A stretch of 64,000 nt of DNA from Diplonema japonicum (Eukaryota; Euglenozoa; Diplonemea; Diplonemida; Diplonemidae). The notes under the pieces are model-generated. The model was not told where the DNA came from and did no database searches. It saw nothing but the letters and a program-made list of their open reading frames with translations. Positions 32,771 through 44,591 of this stretch are shown one piece after another; positions within the stretch are counted from its first letter, which is position 1; each line of letters opens with the position of its first letter. A program made the position numbers and the translations under genes. The stretch is taken from positions 310,001 to 374,000 of the forward strand of contig OZ025710.1 of assembly GCA_964019335.1 (NCBI GenBank). Direction: 5' to 3'.

Positions 32771-35395
32771 ATGCCCCCGAAAAAAAAAGATGACAATCAA
32801 GCAAAGTGGACAGACGGGATGGACTGCTCCGTGAAGGTGTTCCTTCGAGTGCGCCCGTTCAACAACAAAGAGAAAAAGGAGATGGGCGTGAAAAGTGATT
32901 CAACAGAAGCAGCAAGCATATGCAAGGCGGTGGAAGGGCTGGAAGCAAACTCAGTAGTCCGCACAAAGGGCCCCACCTGCTGCACAATGTCGAATGACGC
33001 TGCTGACAAAAATTCCGGAAAAACTTTATTCCACTTCGACAGAGTTTTCAACACAGTAGCACCAGGCGAAGGTTCCCAAGAAGAAGTCTTCCAAACTATA
33101 GGACCGGACCTCCTGGACGCTTCCCTGTGCGGGTACAACATTTGCTTAATGGCATACGGCCAGACATCAAGCGGCAAAACCTTCACAATGACAGGCGGCG
33201 ACAGCTACCAGTCTGCCATAAAACGTGGCGTCATCCCAAGGTTTCTAGACGGTCTGTTTAACCGCATGCAAGGGAAGGAAGCGTCCGATAAAAACGTGCA
33301 CTTCAAACTAGAAGCAGGCTACATGGAAATCTACAATGAACAAGTTAAGGATCTGCTCAACCCGGGGAGGGCGAAAAAATTGCAAGTTCGAGAACACCCT
33401 GAACAAGGACCCTTCGCAGATGGTTTAACCATGAAACCCATTCTCAACCCGGGCACCATCAACCACCTTCTCGAGACAGGGAACAAGGCACGCCACGTCC
33501 GTGCCACCAAGATGAACGATGTTTCTAGTAGGTCCCATGCAATTCTGCAGCTGGTCTTGACGCAGTACATAACGATTCAAGAGGAAGATGATGAGGAGCC
33601 GACCACCTCAACGGTGATGGCGAAGATGAACCTCGTGGACCTTGCAGGGTCCGAACGGCAGAAATCAACTGGTTCCGAAGGCGTTGGGATGAAAGAAGCA
33701 ATACACATAAACACCGCTCTCCACTGCCTTCGAAAAGTCATCGATTCCCTCACCACTAAGAAAAAACCCACCGCCGGGGGGGCACTTCGTTCACTTCAAC
33801 GAGAATCCATCTTAACATGGCTGCTAGCAGACTCGCTCGGCGGGAACTCTAAAACCGTTCTCATCGCCACCGTGTCACCCGCAGCAGCGAACTTCGCTGA
33901 AACCCTTTCCACTCTGAAATACGCGTCAGCCGCACGAGCAATAGAAAACACGGTCAAGGTGAACACGGACGGGCAAACAGCTGTCATAAAAGCACTTGAA
34001 GAAGAAATTGAGAAACTGCAGAGCCAGCTTAAAACAGCGGACCGCAACGCACGGCAGCAGCAGGTCAACGACTACATCGAGGAACAGCGCCGCTTGCAGA
34101 ACCAGCTCGAGACGGACCACCTCATCCACGAAGAAGAACGCGCCATGCTCAACGCCAACCTAGAACAGCTGGAGATAACCCGCTACGAGCTGGAACGCAA
34201 TATTGAAGATGAAAAGGAGGCCCACGGGAAGCTCAAGAAACAGCTTCAAGTAGCCCAGGGGCAGTTGAAGGGCGCGGTGACCGACCAGGCCAACTATGTT
34301 AAACATCAAAACGATTTGACCAACGAGCTCATCTCGCTAAGAAGAGAATGCGAGGGCAAGACCACACAACTCTTCAAAATGGAACGCGACTATGCCAGAA
34401 ACCTGGAAAGAATGGTTAAGGGCGATAAAAAATGGGAGAGGCTGCTCAAGGAAGCCACAAAACCCATAAAACACAAGGGTGACGGGGGTGCAGGCGACCC
34501 AATGGTGGTTGAGTTATATTTTACCAGATTACAAAACGAGGCGCAAAGCGAAACCATGGAAGCGATGAACAAGGCACTGAAGGACGCCTACTCAGAAAAT
34601 GCAAGATTGGTAACTGCTGTGAGCAGCTCAATGGGCCACGTGGTGGACGTGCAGAATCAGTTAATGAACGAACAGGAAAAAGATGCTACCATTCGTAGAC
34701 AGCAGCAGGACTTAGAAACAGCAAATGCGAAGGAGGAAAAGTACCTGGGGCAGTTGCGTGATCTCTCCATCCAGCACTTGATGCTTCAGAACAGGGTAGA
34801 CACTGCTTCGTCAGCTCCTTCTTCTAGACAGCCTTCACTGTCCCCGCCACCAAACCACGCCCCTCAAATCGTTTATAGACTCCCCGAGGAGCTTAGGGAT
34901 GCTTGCAGTTTCTTTGGTTTCGATGACCCCAAGCTTTTTTCGAAGTGGGTGGTCAAGACACTTGGTTATGAACCTAGTGAAGATGCGTATGTTTTTTTTT
35001 TTTTTTTTTTTGTGTTTTTTTTCCCCCCCCCAATGAGAGAGAGAAAGAGATTTTTTTTTAAAAGGGCTCCTGAGGCAAACGCCCAGGATATACAGCAAGA
35101 TTCTGTGCAACGGACGGACCCTGTATGTGTTTTTTTTTCTTTTCTTTTTTCTATCCCTATTTTTTTGTAGACACTTGCAACTGATGGGGCTCTGTCCTTG
35201 CGTAGCACTGGGTATATTAGCCAAGAGGTAAAAAATAAAAAAAATAAAAATCTCTTTCTCTCTTTCTTTTTTTTTTAAAAAAAAAAACTCCCTTGTTGTC
35301 AAAAAAAAAAAAAAAAAAAAAACACACACACCCTTCCACAGAGAATGAAAGAACTAGTCTCAGAACAGAAGTGGGGAAAGAAGAAGAAGAAGTAA
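32771..35395 (+). CDS. Kinesin with N-terminal motor domain, four exons
   Basis: This is a plus-end type microtubule motor by its N-terminal head. Exons 32771-34986, 35065-35122, 35171-35227 and 35342-35395 sum to 795 codons (794 aa). Introns are 78, 48 and 114 nt. Motor signatures are VKVFLRVRPF at the start, P-loop GQTSSGKTFTMTG near residue 135, switch I NDVSSRSHAI, switch II LVDLAGSERQ, and LKYASAARAI before the neck. A coiled coil spans about residues 400-560 and 600-680, and the tail ends in poly-Lys. Motor sequence looks kinesin-3-like, but no FHA or PH domain is visible, so the class is open. The start codon is preceded by 24 A residues that follow an acceptor-like CACCCAG. A flagellar or cytoplasmic transport role is likely. 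Confidence 0.93.
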
Positions 35396-36272
35396 GCTTG
35401 TTAAAGACAGAACATTGAACAGATATCTGACCAGTGGGGTATATGAGCAAGGGACCCATGAACTGACACTTCTCTCCTGAAATTTCATGACTGTTAAGTT
35501 CCTTAGGCGGCCCGAGGACCACCTAAAGTTTAGGAAGGATAGGGGAAAAAAAAAGTGTCCCTAGCCCCACTTACTCTTTGCAGTTTTTTTACTTCGTTAG
35601 GCGACCTCTTTCAACGCTTTCGATTTTACTTCTTTTTTTGAAGAAGAAGAAGAAGAAAAAAAAAAAAAAAAAAAAAAAAAAAACGGAGTGCTTGTACGCA
35701 CAATTATAGTTTTCTTTTGTTATTTCTTATTTCTCCTCGCTCAATTCTTAAAAAAAAAAAAAAAAAAAAAAAGTAAAACAAAAATGAAGATTAGGTGAAT
35801 GGGGGGTTTCTTTTACAAATGTCTTCACTGGCCACCTTTCCCCCTCACCGTGCCCTTGTTCTATTCTGTGTTCTTTTTTTTTTTTTTTTTAAGCATGCGG
35901 TTTTCGTCTCAGGAGCTTGCATGTTAATTTGAATTTTTTCTCTTTTTTTTACTTAACACCTGAACACACACGACACCACCATCTAAAAAATCTTTCATTT
36001 CGTGAGTCATCCCCCGTTTCGCTAAGAGTGTCCGAGACAAAACCTCTAAAGGAGACCACCACTAGGCTTTTTTTTTTGATCTTCCAAAAGGCCGGCTCCC
36101 CCTCCTCCTCCCCTCCCCTCCCTCAGAGAGTTTCGGACATTTCAGAGAGATCCGAGGGGATGGGTAACACAAAAAAAAAAAAAAAAACCTAACTCCGCGA
36201 CACAAGTTGTTCCTATTATTGAGTGGACCCCTTCCCCCCATCCCATCCCGTGTGTCCTTATTGTGTAAAGCA

Positions 36273-36304
<32 letters not shown>

Positions 36305-36387
36305 AACCCCTTTTTTTTTCTATCTTCTCCCGCATATATCGCCTAAATAGACGGGGGGATAAGAAAAAACAAAAACAAAAAAAAAAA
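35396..36387. other. 1 kb spacer with one complex-sequence island
   Basis: The first 150 bases after the kinesin stop are ordinary sequence without a long frame. They hold a short inverted repeat (TTAGG...CCTAA) around 35503-35527. The rest is poly(A)/poly(T). I cannot identify a tRNA, snRNA or snoRNA here; this part may be the kinesin 3' UTR. Confidence 0.4.
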
Positions 36388-37827
36388 ATGTTCGCTCGCT
36401 GTTTACAAACTGCCGCAAGAAATAAAAGAGTAATGCAGCGAGCAGTACCGGTGGCGGCCCTCCAGGCGAGACACGCTACAGCGGTACCAAATGTAGCACC
36501 CGGCCTGCAGGACCCGACAAGGAAAAAGGTCATGATTTTCAACAGAACCGCAAAGAAAATCCAACGCGCAAAAACCGCAAACCTCAGTATCGACGAATGC
36601 AAGCTCCACGACCACATAGCCGGGATAGTGATGGAGAGGCTGGGGTACATCACAAGGGAGTTCCCAACCGTCTTGGAACTGGGCTGCGGAAGAGGAATAT
36701 TAAGCAAGAAGTACCTCGAAGCGAACCCAGAAGGCCTGCAAACATACATGCAATGCGACATGAGCCAAGAAATGCTGGACAGCTGTTATGAGGAAACATG
36801 CAAAGCGGTACCAAAGGGCGTAACACTAGAACAGTACAACGCAGATGAAGACAATACACTTCCCTTCAAGAAGAGATCAGTAGATCTCATCATATCGATG
36901 CTGTCCCTGCACTGGGTCAACGACATCGAAGCCACGCTCAAACAATGCCGAACCCTTCTAAAGCAAGACGGTGTACTGTTGATCTGCGTTTTTGGCGGGA
37001 AATCCCTTGCAGAGCTTCAGTCATGCTTCACAGTCGGCGAACAAGAACGCGACGGAGGGGTGTCCCCCCACATCAACCCCTTCTTAACAGGTCCTTCAAT
37101 GGGCGACTTACTCTCCAACGCTGGGTTCAACTTCCCAACAGTCGACATTGACAGATTTACATTCTTTTGGAAGACAACCTTCCATCTGATGGAGTACCTG
37201 CAGATGATAGGGGAGTCATCGTGTCTACACGGAAGGAGGAGATTTGTTTCAAAAGACGTTCTTTTGGCAACTGCTGCGATTTACGACCGATTGTGGGCGG
37301 AGGAAGGGAAGGGGATACCAGCAACATTTGAAATCATCCATGCTGTTGGATGGTCACCTCATCCATCACACGCTGAACCTTCTGCGCGAGGCAGTGGATC
37401 TACCTTGTCGTTGAAAGATATTGCAGAATCACTTGGCGAGGAGTTGATGTCTGAGGACAGTGTGGGGACAGAGCTTGATAAGAAGAAAAAGCTTATGAAA
37501 ATCCTGAAGGAGCACGGGGTGTCGAACTCGCGGTTGAAAACTCTAGAAGACCTCATGGAGCGCCGCTTAATGGGCGACAACAGCCTTGAACTGGAGGAAC
37601 AGATCATGGCCGCCAGGAACGAGATCCAATCTTCTTTCGACAAGAAGGACCTTGCCGATGTGCAGCACAACCTCCCATCCGCGGAAAATACCAGTTACAA
37701 GAAGAGCATCACACATATTAAGAACGCCACGGTCATCACCCCCGACCAGAACTACTCAGAGAGAAAGGTCACCGAGGCACTCGAACGGAGCTCCCGGTTG
37801 TCAAACCCGGGACATCCCGAAAAATGA
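36388..37827 (+). CDS. NDUFAF5: NDUFAF5-like mitochondrial methyltransferase/hydroxylase, complex I assembly factor
   Basis: In known members this SAM-fold protein hydroxylates an Arg of complex I subunit NDUFS7 during early assembly on the matrix side. The ATG at 36388 follows an A run and opens an Arg-rich presequence (MFARCLQTAARNKRVMQRA). Class I methyltransferase motif I is VLELGCGRG near residue 98. Diagnostic family blocks follow: MLSLHWVNDIEATLKQC, FGGKSLAELQSCF, ERDGGVSPHINPF, MEYLQMIGESSCL and VLLATAAIYDRLW. The protein is 479 residues against about 345 in human. The extra 120 residues at the C-terminus are charged and helical (KKKLMKILKEHGVSNSRL) and match nothing I recognise. The frame extends upstream to 36223 but only through spacer sequence. 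Confidence 0.92.
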   Translation: MFARCLQTAARNKRVMQRAVPVAALQARHATAVPNVAPGLQDPTRKKVMIFNRTAKKIQRAKTANLSIDECKLHDHIAGIVMERLGYITREFPTVLELGCGRGILSKKYLEANPEGLQTYMQCDMSQEMLDSCYEETCKAVPKGVTLEQYNADEDNTLPFKKRSVDLIISMLSLHWVNDIEATLKQCRTLLKQDGVLLICVFGGKSLAELQSCFTVGEQERDGGVSPHINPFLTGPSMGDLLSNAGFNFPTVDIDRFTFFWKTTFHLMEYLQMIGESSCLHGRRRFVSKDVLLATAAIYDRLWAEEGKGIPATFEIIHAVGWSPHPSHAEPSARGSGSTLSLKDIAESLGEELMSEDSVGTELDKKKKLMKILKEHGVSNSRLKTLEDLMERRLMGDNSLELEEQIMAARNEIQSSFDKKDLADVQHNLPSAENTSYKKSITHIKNATVITPDQNYSERKVTEALERSSRLSNPGHPEK

Positions 37828-37944
37828 GAGGACAGTGTTCTTTCTTTATCTTTTTTTTTTTTTTTTTTTTTTTTTTCTCCCCTAAATCAGAAAGGCAGGG
37901 GGAGGGGCCACGGAAGACCACAAAAAAAAAATATAAAAAAAAAA

Positions 37945-38832
37945 ATGGATAAATGTTGTACAGGGTGCTTCGCTCAGTTTTTCAAAAGAAACAAGCAAGC
38001 GTCTCGGAACGCGGAGCGCAGCAGATTAGTAGCGGAAGACACCGCCATGGAGGTCAGGGCGAGGAGTGACAAGTTGGGACCGATGGAAATACAAGAAAAA
38101 CTAAGAGAAAGCAGGATCTTCGAATCTGTATCTGTGGTGAGACACGTGGGCAGCGGCAGCGCCGCTGCACCATCGGCTACCGACGGAGATTCGATAGACA
38201 GCAGAATGATAACAAACTATCTGGACTCTGTAGAAGGAGGCGAGAACCCTGAATCAAGCTACCTCCTAGAGATAAAAGGCCCCATAACTGAAACAGATGA
38301 AACAAGCGTGGCCAAGGGACTGGACCTATTGGAGACAGTTCTATTGGATGACAGCGATACGCGGCGGTTTCACCTAGAGGCCATCCGCGCGGTTAACCTT
38401 GAGGTTCGATTCCCCTTGACATCATTCTTAAACAATTTGTTGATGTCTGGGTCTGTTACATCCGTTACGTTGATGAATTGTGTGTTGACCCCGCCTGTGT
38501 TGGGGACAGGTCTTCATGTAACAAGGAGCAAGACCCTTACAAATATTACGTTAAAGTCCTGTAGCCTAACCGATGCGCACCTCTCGTTCTTCATCACTTC
38601 TCTTCAGGAGAATGGGACGCTTTTACCGCACTTGGAATCTTTCAACATAACGGGGTCCTTTACAAACGACACCGTACTGCCGCTCCTCGATCTTCTTGAA
38701 GAGGAAGCGCCAAAGCTGCGCAGTCTAACTTTTCCCAGGCGGGCGGAGAATTTTGTGAAACAGCATTTGCTTTGTGCTACGTTGCCGCACCTTGTGCTGA
38801 ATGGGAAGAAGGTGCGACATGTTTTGACATGA
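37945..38832 (+). CDS. Leucine-rich-repeat-like protein
   Basis: This intronless gene encodes 295 residues. The start MDKCCTGCFAQFFKR has clustered Cys next to basic residues, as in palmitoylated membrane-anchored proteins. Residues about 140-270 show LRR-like spacing: SVTSVTLMNCVLTP, KTLTNITLKSCSLTD, LPHLESFNITGSFTND and APKLRSLTFPRRAENF. This looks like an RI-type or cysteine-free LRR arc of four or five units. There is no catalytic domain. A scaffold or adaptor role is an inference. The ATG is preceded by an A-rich 5' UTR typical of this region. Confidence 0.65.
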   Translation: MDKCCTGCFAQFFKRNKQASRNAERSRLVAEDTAMEVRARSDKLGPMEIQEKLRESRIFESVSVVRHVGSGSAAAPSATDGDSIDSRMITNYLDSVEGGENPESSYLLEIKGPITETDETSVAKGLDLLETVLLDDSDTRRFHLEAIRAVNLEVRFPLTSFLNNLLMSGSVTSVTLMNCVLTPPVLGTGLHVTRSKTLTNITLKSCSLTDAHLSFFITSLQENGTLLPHLESFNITGSFTNDTVLPLLDLLEEEAPKLRSLTFPRRAENFVKQHLLCATLPHLVLNGKKVRHVLT

Positions 38833-39901
38833 AATAATAATATTTAACAAAAAAAAAAAAAAAAAAAAAGATAGAAAAAGATTATTTTAACCTAACCTCT
38901 ACTCCACCATCGTGTCTTTTTTACGAAATAAAAAAAAATAAAAAATAAAAAAAAAGATGGAAGAAAAGAAAAAAAAAAATGTGGTCAGTTTTTTTTTCTC
39001 TTTTTTTTTTCGTTAAGTTTCTTTCGGATGGTTTTTTTCTTCTTCTTTTTTTTTCTTTTGGTGGATCGGTTAGCTAGCACCCCCTCCCCAATCATAGTGA
39101 ATTCTCTTTTTATTTTATTTTATATTTTTTTTTATAGTTCTCTTTCTTTGTTATTTGTGTGCTGCCCTCTGCTATGTCTGCCTTTTTATAAAAGAAATTT
39201 GAAGAGAAAAAAAAACAAAAAAAAAGGCACCCCTCTTCTTCTTCCACTTCCAGAAGGGCGGCAACTTTTATTTTTTAACAAATACCCCCATGCCCATAAT
39301 TCACTGTTTTTTCCACTCTAAGACTGCAAAAGGCCAAAAAAAAAAAAAGTGTTGTTTTTTTTTTTTCTTTTTTTTTTCTGTTCCCCATTCCCCTCTTTTT
39401 TGAGGTGGATTCGTTTTTAAACACTTCTGTCTCCCCCCCCCATTTTTTTTCTTTGATAGGAAATCGACTTGGGACAACCCGTTACACTTGCGAGGGATCT
39501 TTTTCTTTCTTCTTTCTCCGTCTCAGGGTTCCCAAAAAAAAAATAAAGATACACCAACAATTGCGGGAAAGGGTTTTTCTAATTGAGCAAAAAAAAATTT
39601 TTTTTTTTGGAGGCTCCACGGAAGACCACGTTAGTTGGAGGAAACGATATTTTTTAACAAAAAAAAAAGGCACCATGACCCGGAACTGGAACTGATGCAA
39701 ATACAAAAAAAAATCTTTTCTTTTTGCAGGACCCCCTTCCCTCACCCCCCCCCATCTTTGACAGTCTTAATACACCCCCCCCTATTTTATATTCTCTTAG
39801 TTCTTGTTTCGTTTATTTCTTTCCTTTTTTTTTCAATTTTCGTTTCCAATAAAAAAAAAACCCAAAAAAAAAAGGAGGCGGAAGGAGGGGGAAAAAAAAA
39901 G
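38833..39901. other. 1.07 kb low-complexity spacer
   Basis: This spacer is made of long A and T blocks with C runs. Frames through it are Phe/Lys-rich noise. It ends in GGGGGAAAAAAAAAG before the next ATG. No gene or RNA is recognised. Confidence 0.6.
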
Positions 39902-42900
39902 ATGAAACGATGGAGCTTAGCGATAAAAGACTGCATGGGCGCAGATGTAAGAGGAATGCTTGGCGCATTTGAAGAACCAACAGATTGGGTAGAACAAAGC
40001 CCAGCGGGTAAGGTGGTGAACCCAGCACAAACAGGCGGCGGTGTGGTAAGGGAAAAATTAGTAGACATAGGACGCATTGACATCGACGCACGGCCGCGAC
40101 GTAACGAAGGCGATGGGAAGTGGTTGGTAGCGAACGTAGTAAGAAGCGATCTGGGCAGAAAGCACGGGATGAACGCTTTGAAGCAGAAAGCAGGCAACGC
40201 GCTCCTCCCAGACACGTCTTTAACACAAATCTACAAATCCCGGCACACCTCCCTCGACACCGCCACAACATTAACCGAAAAACTCGAAACCAGCACGGTA
40301 CCCGACACAGTAGTAACAAGTGGCAACATATCACAATTGCTATCCCACGCAGCTGCCCCTCATCCCCTCTCGAACGGACCTGCCCTCACTCCTGAAGACA
40401 GCATGAGCCACTCCATGGAGGCCGACCGTCGAAAGGACTCTGAAACTCGTATGAAATACGAGGTGTTCACCAACAAGATCACCCAACGTACTATGCACAA
40501 CCAGTTCGTCCCCGACAGATTCGAAGGTCCCAAGTCCGTTTTCAAATTCTATTATGACGGTGATGACCTGCAATACAACCCTCACAAGCCTGTCTGGAGG
40601 CAGATGATGGACCAACGGAAAGGAGTCTCCGTCACTGTCGGTGGGGACCTCGACGCGAAACGCCTCAAAAATTTTCAAAAATACATCAGAAGAGTCTCGC
40701 AACTCGGCAGCCCGGAAACAGTAGGTGATCTTCAAAAAATGCTATCAGAACAACGTGCACTGGTTTCCGACTTGAAAGACGAAACCTTCAGCACCGGTAC
40801 CCGTTACAACTCCATGACTTCTAGACGGGACGCCTTTATGAGACGCAGAATGGCCTCCCCAACAGCGATACTAAGGGAACAGGTTAATGCGGAGCTCCCG
40901 CTGGTGGAGAGGATTGTGTCAAAGAGGAAGAGCGACCCACGGAAAATGCTGACGACAGACGAGGCCTTTGAGCTTGCGGAAGCGGATGTAGATGATGCGA
41001 AGGCGTCGCTCCTCAGGCAGAGGGAGCACCTCAAGGAACAGAATTTCTCCGATGAACGTGAAGACAAACTCGTCCCCCCTACCGTGCCCACCGCTTACCT
41101 CCCTGAGCACAAGCGGGCCACAAGATGGCTTGCTGATTATTCCATGCCAGGTGACTTAGAAGACCCTCGTACCCACTCACCTTTCCTCCTCGCGCAGGAT
41201 ACTTCTACGCCTCTCACTTCTGAGTTGAAAGGCCGCAAGGTCGGGGTGTGGGAGGCAGCTGACGGTGCAGGAATGCCAGGAACACACCGTGCCGTCGCGG
41301 AGAAGATCAAGGACGTCTTCGACTACCAGCGTGCCACCGACAGGGTCTCGCTTGGGCTGCAGGAGAAGGCGGTGGCTGATTGGAGGCCCACGAAATCCGT
41401 TGACGAAGCCGTGTTCCAACAGACACAGGTTATGAAGGGCGGGTTCGACAGGAGGCCTATTGGGTATACATATATATTTTTAGAAAAAGAAGGGGGGGGG
41501 AAAAAAAACACAGTTTCTGGTCGAAGGAAAACCCAGACCTCCGTACCACTACTCAATGGGACGATGTGGTATGTTTTTTGAAAAATAAATTGGAAACCTT
41601 TTAAAAAAAAAGATCGGTGCGCCTGTGGCGTCTGACGGCAACACCATCGACAGGGTTAGGTTCTACCAAGTCCGTGCTAGGTATCCTCATTTTTATTTAC
41701 ATGAATATTTAAAAAAAAAAAAAAAACAGATGGGAAAAGCGAAAGGCCCTTGCAATCCAGTTCGGGTTGGAACCCAAGCCTGACGAGACCATCCAAGAGA
41801 GGAACATAAGGAGGGTCGAGCTCGACAAGGTAGCACCACCCCCACCCCACCCTACTAAACAAACACCACAGAGACTCGAACACGTTGTGGAGAACAAAGA
41901 AGTCGACGGTGCCGTCCTTGCAGCATGGTCAGACGACAGGAGGAACGAGCAGTGGCATGGAAAACGGCACAACAGGGACACGATGGGCGACAGGATGTCC
42001 AGCTACCCGTTGACACAGCGTCCCTTAGGGGACTTGCTAGCCTACCAAAGCCTCTCCGACCCAAGAGTGAGGGAAGAAGACCTGTCAGAAGAGGTTAGGA
42101 CGAACCAGAAGTTCAACCAGTCATGGTTCAAGGACGACGCGGAGCTTGTGATGCGACGAAGGAACGACCCAAGGGTGGACTACCTCGCATCGGCTGGGAT
42201 AAAACCGGAAAGGCTCCGATTTCAAGTCGGATGCGCGCACTACATGCAGGTCCAAGACGCTCTGTGGGAGCTTCGTGTGTACCGTAATGAACCCGAGCCT
42301 GGTCAGGCAGACAGGACTTGGCTGGAGAACACAACCTTCATCAACATGATGAACGTTGACTGGGCCAAACAGGAGGTCGTCAAGATCGAAAAGGAACTGG
42401 AAGCAAAGCTTCTGGCGGAATACAGAACACACAGCACGAAGGAGCACGGAATCGCTGAGGAGACAATGGACCGAACCGACGACTCCCAAGACAGCCTCGG
42501 CTGGAAGTCCCCGTCGGAAATCGATAAATGGAGAACCACGGACGGAGCAAGAGAAGGCTTGGAGCTCGAACGTGAATTATCATACCCGATAGCAGCAGTG
42601 AACAATATGGGCAGCCATAGGTGGTTGGCAAAAACCCCTTGGGACAGGCTTGCTGCAAATTCGCTTGTTTCTAAACAGCTTCGGCCAGAGGACGATGCCA
42701 GGGGGACTGAGCTCGGGCCTTCATTCTACTTCAACAGGAACAGACAGCATTACTACAGGATGCCTGTGCAGCGGTACAGGGCATACGGTCCCGAGCTTCG
42801 GGAGATGCAGTTCCTGTCTGAGAAGCTCGTCCCTCACGATATGGTAAGGAAGATCAAGAACTACTACGCGGTGGCTAGGCATAATATGATCCCCTTCTTC

Positions 42901-43097
42901 TCAGAGCATGTCGGGAAGAACGGACCCAAGTTCATGCACACTCCGAAGGTACTGTTTTTACCCCCACACCCACACCCACACCCACACGGACATATTTTTT
43001 TTTTTCTCAGGTGACCTTTGATCACATTGGTCTGCACGACGATCTTGAAGACTATGTGAGGATCAACCCGCACTTGGCGAAGTGGGAGGAGATGTAG
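39902..43097 (+). CDS. Large protein of unknown function, five exons (996 aa)
   Basis: Exons are 39902-41463, 41514-41568, 41613-41680, 41730-42948 and 43011-43097, giving exactly 997 codons. Introns are 50, 44, 49 and 62 nt, all GT-AG. The protein is soluble, Arg/Asp/Trp-rich and without repeats. The N-terminus (MKRWSLAIKDCMGADV) could be a short organelle-targeting segment but is weak. Distinctive stretches include KGGFDRRPIGFWSKENPD, AAWSDDRRNEQWHGKRHN and NRQHYYRMPVQRYRA. The many Arg- and Trp-containing turns without known domains recall lineage-specific organellar ribosome or respiratory-complex proteins, but that is only an impression. I do not recognise a family. Splice phases support the exon model strongly. 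Confidence 0.75.
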
Positions 43098-43266
43098 AAA
43101 AAAAAAAAGAAAAAAAGAAAAAAAAAAAAGAAAAAAACCAACACACGGAACGGAAACGAAAAAAAGTGTGTTGAAGTGTGTTTTTTTTTTGTTGATTTAC
43201 CCCCTTTGAAGAAAAAAAAAAAAGAAAAGTACAACAACAAAAAAAAGGAGCGGGGGGGGGAAAAAA

Positions 43267-43491
43267 ATGGTATTCAGCAAAACTGCCTTCTCCCCCCAGC
43301 TGGGGTATTACTGTCACGAGGTGGTAGACCTCAAACACGAGCCGGGGCCAACCACATTCGGGATAGGGGCATGCGCAGACCAAGGGTTTGTGAAAAGGGT
43401 CGGAACGCTGCCGCCGCCGTCAACTGATGCGATTTTCGTAAAGGACTGTGGAGAGGTGACGAAGAGGAGCCCAGGAGCAACGTGCTCGTGA
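43267..43491 (+). CDS. Small protein of unknown function (74 aa)
   Basis: This short frame of normal base composition lies between homopolymer spacers. It starts at an ATG preceded by seven A residues. The protein has four Cys, a GPTTFGIGACADQGFVKRVG segment and a Ser/Thr-rich end, with no signal peptide or membrane segment. The position and start context match its neighbours, so I think it is real. The family is not recognised. Confidence 0.5.
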   Translation: MVFSKTAFSPQLGYYCHEVVDLKHEPGPTTFGIGACADQGFVKRVGTLPPPSTDAIFVKDCGEVTKRSPGATCS

Positions 43492-43631
43492 AGAAAGGAG
43501 AGAAACAAAAAAAGAAATATATTTACACGTGCCTATCCCCCTCCCCCGTCCTCCTAAGATTTCATTTTAGTTTCCATTCTGCAACTATTTTATCCGAGAA
43601 GAGGGATTCAAAAAAAAAAAAAAAAAAAAAA

Positions 43632-44327
43632 ATGGCACTCCTCACGCACCCGACGTCGCCTCCGAGAGTCTCTCCATGGCAACTCAGTGCGTGGCCGGAA
43701 AAGGATCCGGAATGTAAAGAATGTGGTGGGCATGGGTCAAACCCTGCTGCGGCACATGAGGACAGTGTGATTGAGGAGATTCAAGGCTCGCCTTGTCCGG
43801 CAAAGAAGGAGCATGTGATGCTGCAAAAGGAGAGCATGAGGATGATGATGGTGTTGAGTGAGCGGAGCTTTGCACCAGAGAAGCCTGGGGGGTCCGAGGC
43901 GGCCATCACAAAGGACAGAAGAAGAGCTTTTGAAATCTTCCAAACTGTTGTAAAGGGAGAGAGGATGATGTACGCCTTCGATCTAGAACAGGCATTTGAA
44001 ACTGCAGGGGTGAAGGGTATCGACCAACATCAGATCTCCGTCCTCATGCACAAATTCAACCTCCAACCTGGCGACCCTTTGCCGTTTGACCACTTCAGTG
44101 CAATGTGTGACACTCTCCTCAGCGGCCAAATTCCCCCACACCCCTCCTCCCCTCCAAGAGACCTTACGCCACCTTGTCCAGGCTCCCCAGAGTATAAAGC
44201 CGGCAAGAAGGAGAAACCCTCAGCCAAGACGTTCCGCATGGCGAACTCCTGCCCCTTCCATCTCCAGATGGACCAGAAGATGCAAGTACCGCAGAAAGCA
44301 AGGGTGCAGCACGGGTTCGGAAAGTGA
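43632..44327 (+). CDS. EF-hand-like (calmodulin-type, degenerate) protein
   Basis: This intronless gene encodes 231 residues. The ATG at 43632 follows 22 consecutive A residues. Residues about 95-165 have EF-hand helix-loop-helix rhythm: RRRAFEIFQTVVKGERMMY, LEQAFETAGVKGIDQHQISV, then LMHKFNLQPGDPLPFDHFSA. The loops lack the standard Dx(D/N)xDG acidic pattern, so calcium binding is doubtful. An N-terminal CxxC (ECKECGGHG) and a Pro-rich tail surround it. Similar proteins occur in flagella, but nothing here fixes the location. Confidence 0.55.
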   Translation: MALLTHPTSPPRVSPWQLSAWPEKDPECKECGGHGSNPAAAHEDSVIEEIQGSPCPAKKEHVMLQKESMRMMMVLSERSFAPEKPGGSEAAITKDRRRAFEIFQTVVKGERMMYAFDLEQAFETAGVKGIDQHQISVLMHKFNLQPGDPLPFDHFSAMCDTLLSGQIPPHPSSPPRDLTPPCPGSPEYKAGKKEKPSAKTFRMANSCPFHLQMDQKMQVPQKARVQHGFGK

Positions 44328-44591
44328 GTTCGGCTGAAAACAAACTTCACGCCTTGCTGTTTGTTCGCAGGGTGTCCTTTTTTTTTTTCTCGTAAAACCC
44401 TCCATTCTCTTTGTTATGTACTGTAAGCCTTTCCCACCACCCCCGTTGCCCCCTTATATCCCAGCAACAATTTCTTCCCCTTCCATATATAAAAAAAAAC
44501 AAAAAAAGATTTTTTTTTTTTTTTGTGCATACTCTCGGCGAAAACACAAAAAAAGGGGGGAAACAAATCAGAAAAAGAAAAAGAAAAAAAA

